Shown here one piece after another: positions 61,859 through 64,000 of a stretch of 64,000 nt of DNA. Within the stretch, counting starts at the first letter, position 1. Each line of letters begins with the position of its first letter. The notes below the pieces were generated by a model, which did not search any database, had not been told where the DNA came from, and saw nothing but the letters and a program-made list of their open reading frames with translations. The position numbers were made by a program, and so were the translations under genes. Origin of the DNA: JAOACQ01 sp049968515 (GTDB lineage: Bacteria; Spirochaetota; Brevinematia; Brevinematales; JAOACQ01); assembly GCA_049968515.1 (NCBI GenBank), contig JBMFQR010000001.1, positions 1 to 64,000 of the forward strand, in the 5' to 3' direction.

Positions 61859-63577
61859 ATGAACAAAAGAATGGTTCTGATTTTTATCCTGTTTGCAATT
61901 CCGTTGTTTGCGGCAAATATTAAGCCATTTGGTTCGGAAAAAGCTGTAAAAGGAGGAAGCATTTCCCTTCATACCTCTGAGTTTCCAAAGTCTTTCAACT
62001 ATTACATAAACAATGCGGTGGACGCCTCAATAGTTTTTGGTCTGGTTTATGAGAGTTTGCTTGAGTTACATCCTGAGACACTTGAGTTTATGCCATTACT
62101 GGCTAAATCATGGTCTATTTCAAAGGATAAGAAAACCTTTATTTTTGAGCTTGATGAGAGAGCAAAGTGGGCGGATGGTAAGCCAGTGACTGCGGAGGAT
62201 ATTTTATTTACCTATAATGTGATTATGAATCCTTCAAATTTAACTTCTGTGCAGAGAATTTTTCTCTCTCGATTTGAAAAACCTGTTGCCTTAAACGAGA
62301 GAAAGGTAAAGTTTGTGGCAAAAACTTTGCATTATAACAATTTTATAAACCTTGCTGGTTTGAATATTTTGCCAAAACATCTTTATGAGGGAAAGAATTT
62401 TAACAGGGAGTTTAATAACAGTCTGCCTGCTGGCAGCGGTCCTTATTATCTTGCTGAGGTAAAGGAAGGTAGATATTATATTTTAAAGAGAAGAAAGGAT
62501 TACTGGGGGGATATTCTTCCCCATCATAGAGGAATGTATAACTTTGATAGCATAAAGTTCAAGGTAATTAGGAATGACAATGTTGCCTTTGAGGCTTTTA
62601 AAAAGGGAGACTTTGACATTTTCACTGCAATTACAGCAAAAAGATGGGTGACAGAAACAAATTCCCTCCATTTTAAGAAAAACTGGATTTTGAGAAAAAA
62701 GATTTACAACTATAATCCACAGGGCTTTTCGGGCATTGCCTTGAATATGAGAAGACCTATTTTCAAAGATAAAAGAATAAGACTGGCTTTATTTATGTTG
62801 CTTAACAGAGAAGAGCTGATAAAAAACCTTATGTATAATGAATATAAACCTCTTGATACCTACTGGTCCTCTATTGTAAAAAATCCAGCCGGACCCCTTG
62901 TAAGATACAACCCGGAGGCTGCAAAAAAGCTTCTTTCTGAGGCCGGGTATGACAAGGTTGATGATAGTGGCTACCTCATTAACAGGAATGGTGAAAGACT
63001 TGAATTCAAAATAAACTACGTCACAGAGGCTTTTGAGAAGCATCTGACATCCTATGTGGAGAGTTGTAAGGCAGTGGGTGTTAAGATAAATCTTGAGGTT
63101 TTATCGTGGGCTACATTACTCAAAAAGCTTGAAAACTATGACTTTGATGCCATAACTATTGGCTGGTCTGCAAGCCTTTTTGATGATCCTGAGCAACTCT
63201 GGCATTCAAGGCATATTTCTGAGCCGGGAGGCAATAACTTACCAGGCTATAAAAACAAAGAGGTAGATAGATTAATTGAAATGCTTCCACCAATTTTCGA
63301 CACTCAGAAGAGAAATGAGATAATAAAAAAGATAGACAGAATGCTATATAATGATGTGCCTTACATACTCTTCTGGGAGGCTGATTATCAGAGGATTTTT
63401 TACAAACCAATTTTTGGAATGCCAAAAACCTATCTTTCAAAATATGGAAGCATATACGAATTTCTTGCTTACTGGTGGGTAGATCCTGAAAGGGAAAAGG
63501 CTTATAGAGAGGCGGTAAAGAAAAATAAAGATCTCCCATCAGAAGAAGTAGAAATTTATTATGACAGACTTAAGTAA
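61859..63577 (+). CDS. ABC transporter substrate-binding protein, oligopeptide family
   Basis: This is a 572-residue family 5 solute-binding protein with a signal peptide (MNKRMVLIFILFAIPLFA) and no lipobox Cys, so it is periplasmic. It has SWSISKDKKTFIFELDERAKWADGKPVTAEDILFTY, the family signature around LLSEAGYD, and WHSRHISEPGGNN. The DppA/OppA class binds peptides or nickel chelates. ATG 61859 follows GGAGG. No permease genes are in the window, although they may lie beyond it. Confidence 0.92.
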   Translation: MNKRMVLIFILFAIPLFAANIKPFGSEKAVKGGSISLHTSEFPKSFNYYINNAVDASIVFGLVYESLLELHPETLEFMPLLAKSWSISKDKKTFIFELDERAKWADGKPVTAEDILFTYNVIMNPSNLTSVQRIFLSRFEKPVALNERKVKFVAKTLHYNNFINLAGLNILPKHLYEGKNFNREFNNSLPAGSGPYYLAEVKEGRYYILKRRKDYWGDILPHHRGMYNFDSIKFKVIRNDNVAFEAFKKGDFDIFTAITAKRWVTETNSLHFKKNWILRKKIYNYNPQGFSGIALNMRRPIFKDKRIRLALFMLLNREELIKNLMYNEYKPLDTYWSSIVKNPAGPLVRYNPEAAKKLLSEAGYDKVDDSGYLINRNGERLEFKINYVTEAFEKHLTSYVESCKAVGVKINLEVLSWATLLKKLENYDFDAITIGWSASLFDDPEQLWHSRHISEPGGNNLPGYKNKEVDRLIEMLPPIFDTQKRNEIIKKIDRMLYNDVPYILFWEADYQRIFYKPIFGMPKTYLSKYGSIYEFLAYWWVDPEREKAYREAVKKNKDLPSEEVEIYYDRLK

Positions 63578-63604
63578 AAGCAATATCAAGATGTCTAAAA
63601 TGGA

Positions 63605-64000
63605 TTAAAAGTTTATCTCTGTTACCAGATAATATCTATTATCTGTGGAAGCTTGAATCCCAATACTGAAAACCCCATAAAAATCTCTTTTGATTGAAGC
63701 CTCGAATATAAAATTTCCATCCTTAATATTGTAGATTTCTCTCAGGCTAAGTATGAATTTTTTGTATGAGATACCCTCTTCAAGTCTTATCAAAAAGTCA
63801 TTATCAGTGTAATAAGTTGTTTCCATTAGACACATTATTTTTAATTCTCCATAAATAAAATCTTTTCTTATGCTTGCCTGATGGATAAAGTATAGGTTTT
63901 CAGCCTCATAGACTAAAGGATTATTATGATAGAATAACGAAACTATTCTGATGTAAAAATCCTCTTTTTTGAATTTTATTATTACCCCTGATGGAATAAG
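63605..64000 (-). CDS. C-terminal part of a beta-rich protein cut by the window end
   Basis: The minus-strand frame ending at 63605 stays open to the last base of the window (at least 131 codons), well past the ATG at 63835, which has no ribosome binding site. The sequence is alternating beta strands (FYIRIVSLFYHNNPLVYEAE, IYGELKIMCLMETTYYTDN, GVFSIGIQASTDNRYYLVT) ending in Phe, like the last strands of an outer-membrane barrel. It converges on the oligopeptide-binding gene with 27 bp between. Confidence 0.7.
   Translation of the reverse strand, partial: LIPSGVIIKFKKEDFYIRIVSLFYHNNPLVYEAENLYFIHQASIRKDFIYGELKIMCLMETTYYTDNDFLIRLEEGISYKKFILSLREIYNIKDGNFIFEASIKRDFYGVFSIGIQASTDNRYYLVTEINF

Noticed and set aside
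1..64000. tRNA, rRNA or CRISPR loci
   Set aside because: I looked through the intergenic regions for cloverleaf-like T-loop motifs and regular spaced repeats and saw none; no long non-coding stretch fits rRNA.

Overview
The window comes from the chromosome of an AT-rich, double-membraned bacterium. The evidence is lipoprotein signal peptides, several secreted proteins ending in beta-barrel-like strands, a LolA-like periplasmic protein, an RND/MMPL exporter, bacterial ribosomal proteins S20 and S21, EF-G, Mfd, PolA and AcpP. TGA is used as a stop, and TTG or GTG starts occur often (plsC, FtsX permease, uppS, etfB, hybrid c-di-GMP protein, pyrF, rpsT). I cannot assign a phylum. No tRNA, rRNA, CRISPR array, phage or intact IS was seen. 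Genes are tightly packed, often coupled by ATGA overlaps, and three convergent pairs overlap at their stop codons.

Layout. 0.2-3.9 kb: small membrane protein and mfd, which looks leaderless. 4.0-6.7 kb: plsC, a LolD-type ATPase and an FtsX-type permease. 6.7-13.0 kb (minus): an etfB-etfA-acyl-CoA dehydrogenase-icd-proC-yggT-yggU operon with electron-bifurcating-type ETF motifs. 13.1-15.3 kb (minus): frr-uppS-cdsA. 15.4-18.4 kb: aroC, an interrupted exported flavodoxin-like gene and an amino-acid-binding lipoprotein, separated by repeat-rich DNA. 18.4-25 kb: EF-G-like GTPase, double cNMP-binding protein, hisF and a REC-PAS-GGDEF-EAL protein. 25-29 kb (minus): a solute-binding protein without signal peptide, coupled to a diguanylate cyclase and followed by a GH13 enzyme. 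29-32.5 kb: acidic zinc-ribbon protein, then hinT-rpsU-yqeY-purO-dapF. 32.4-39 kb (minus): proS, lipoprotein, CBS protein, thpR, GHKL ATPase, surE, degenerate cyclase. 39-45 kb: Cys-rich protein with fumarase beta, epimerase, envelope proteins, SpoU methyltransferase, pyrF. 45-48.6 kb (minus): secreted protein, GAF sensor, rpsT-HU. 48.9-55.6 kb: polA, gph, RluA synthase, M1-like metallopeptidase lipoprotein, acpP. 55.7-61.4 kb: a TetR-MMPL-LolA-like-beta-barrel export operon. 61.5-64 kb: repeat region, oligopeptide-binding protein and a gene cut by the window end.

The most notable signals lie between genes. One leader module of about 120-135 bp precedes two unrelated exported-protein genes (near 16.8 and 61.8 kb), and its hairpin recurs before the LolA-like gene. 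Several genes (etfB, proC, surE, tetR, the LolA-like gene, the amino-acid-binding lipoprotein) have a clear inverted repeat ending 23-29 nt before the start codon, which suggests a shared mRNA-level device. The signal-peptide-less solute-binding protein/diguanylate cyclase pair is the best candidate for an unusual protein system.
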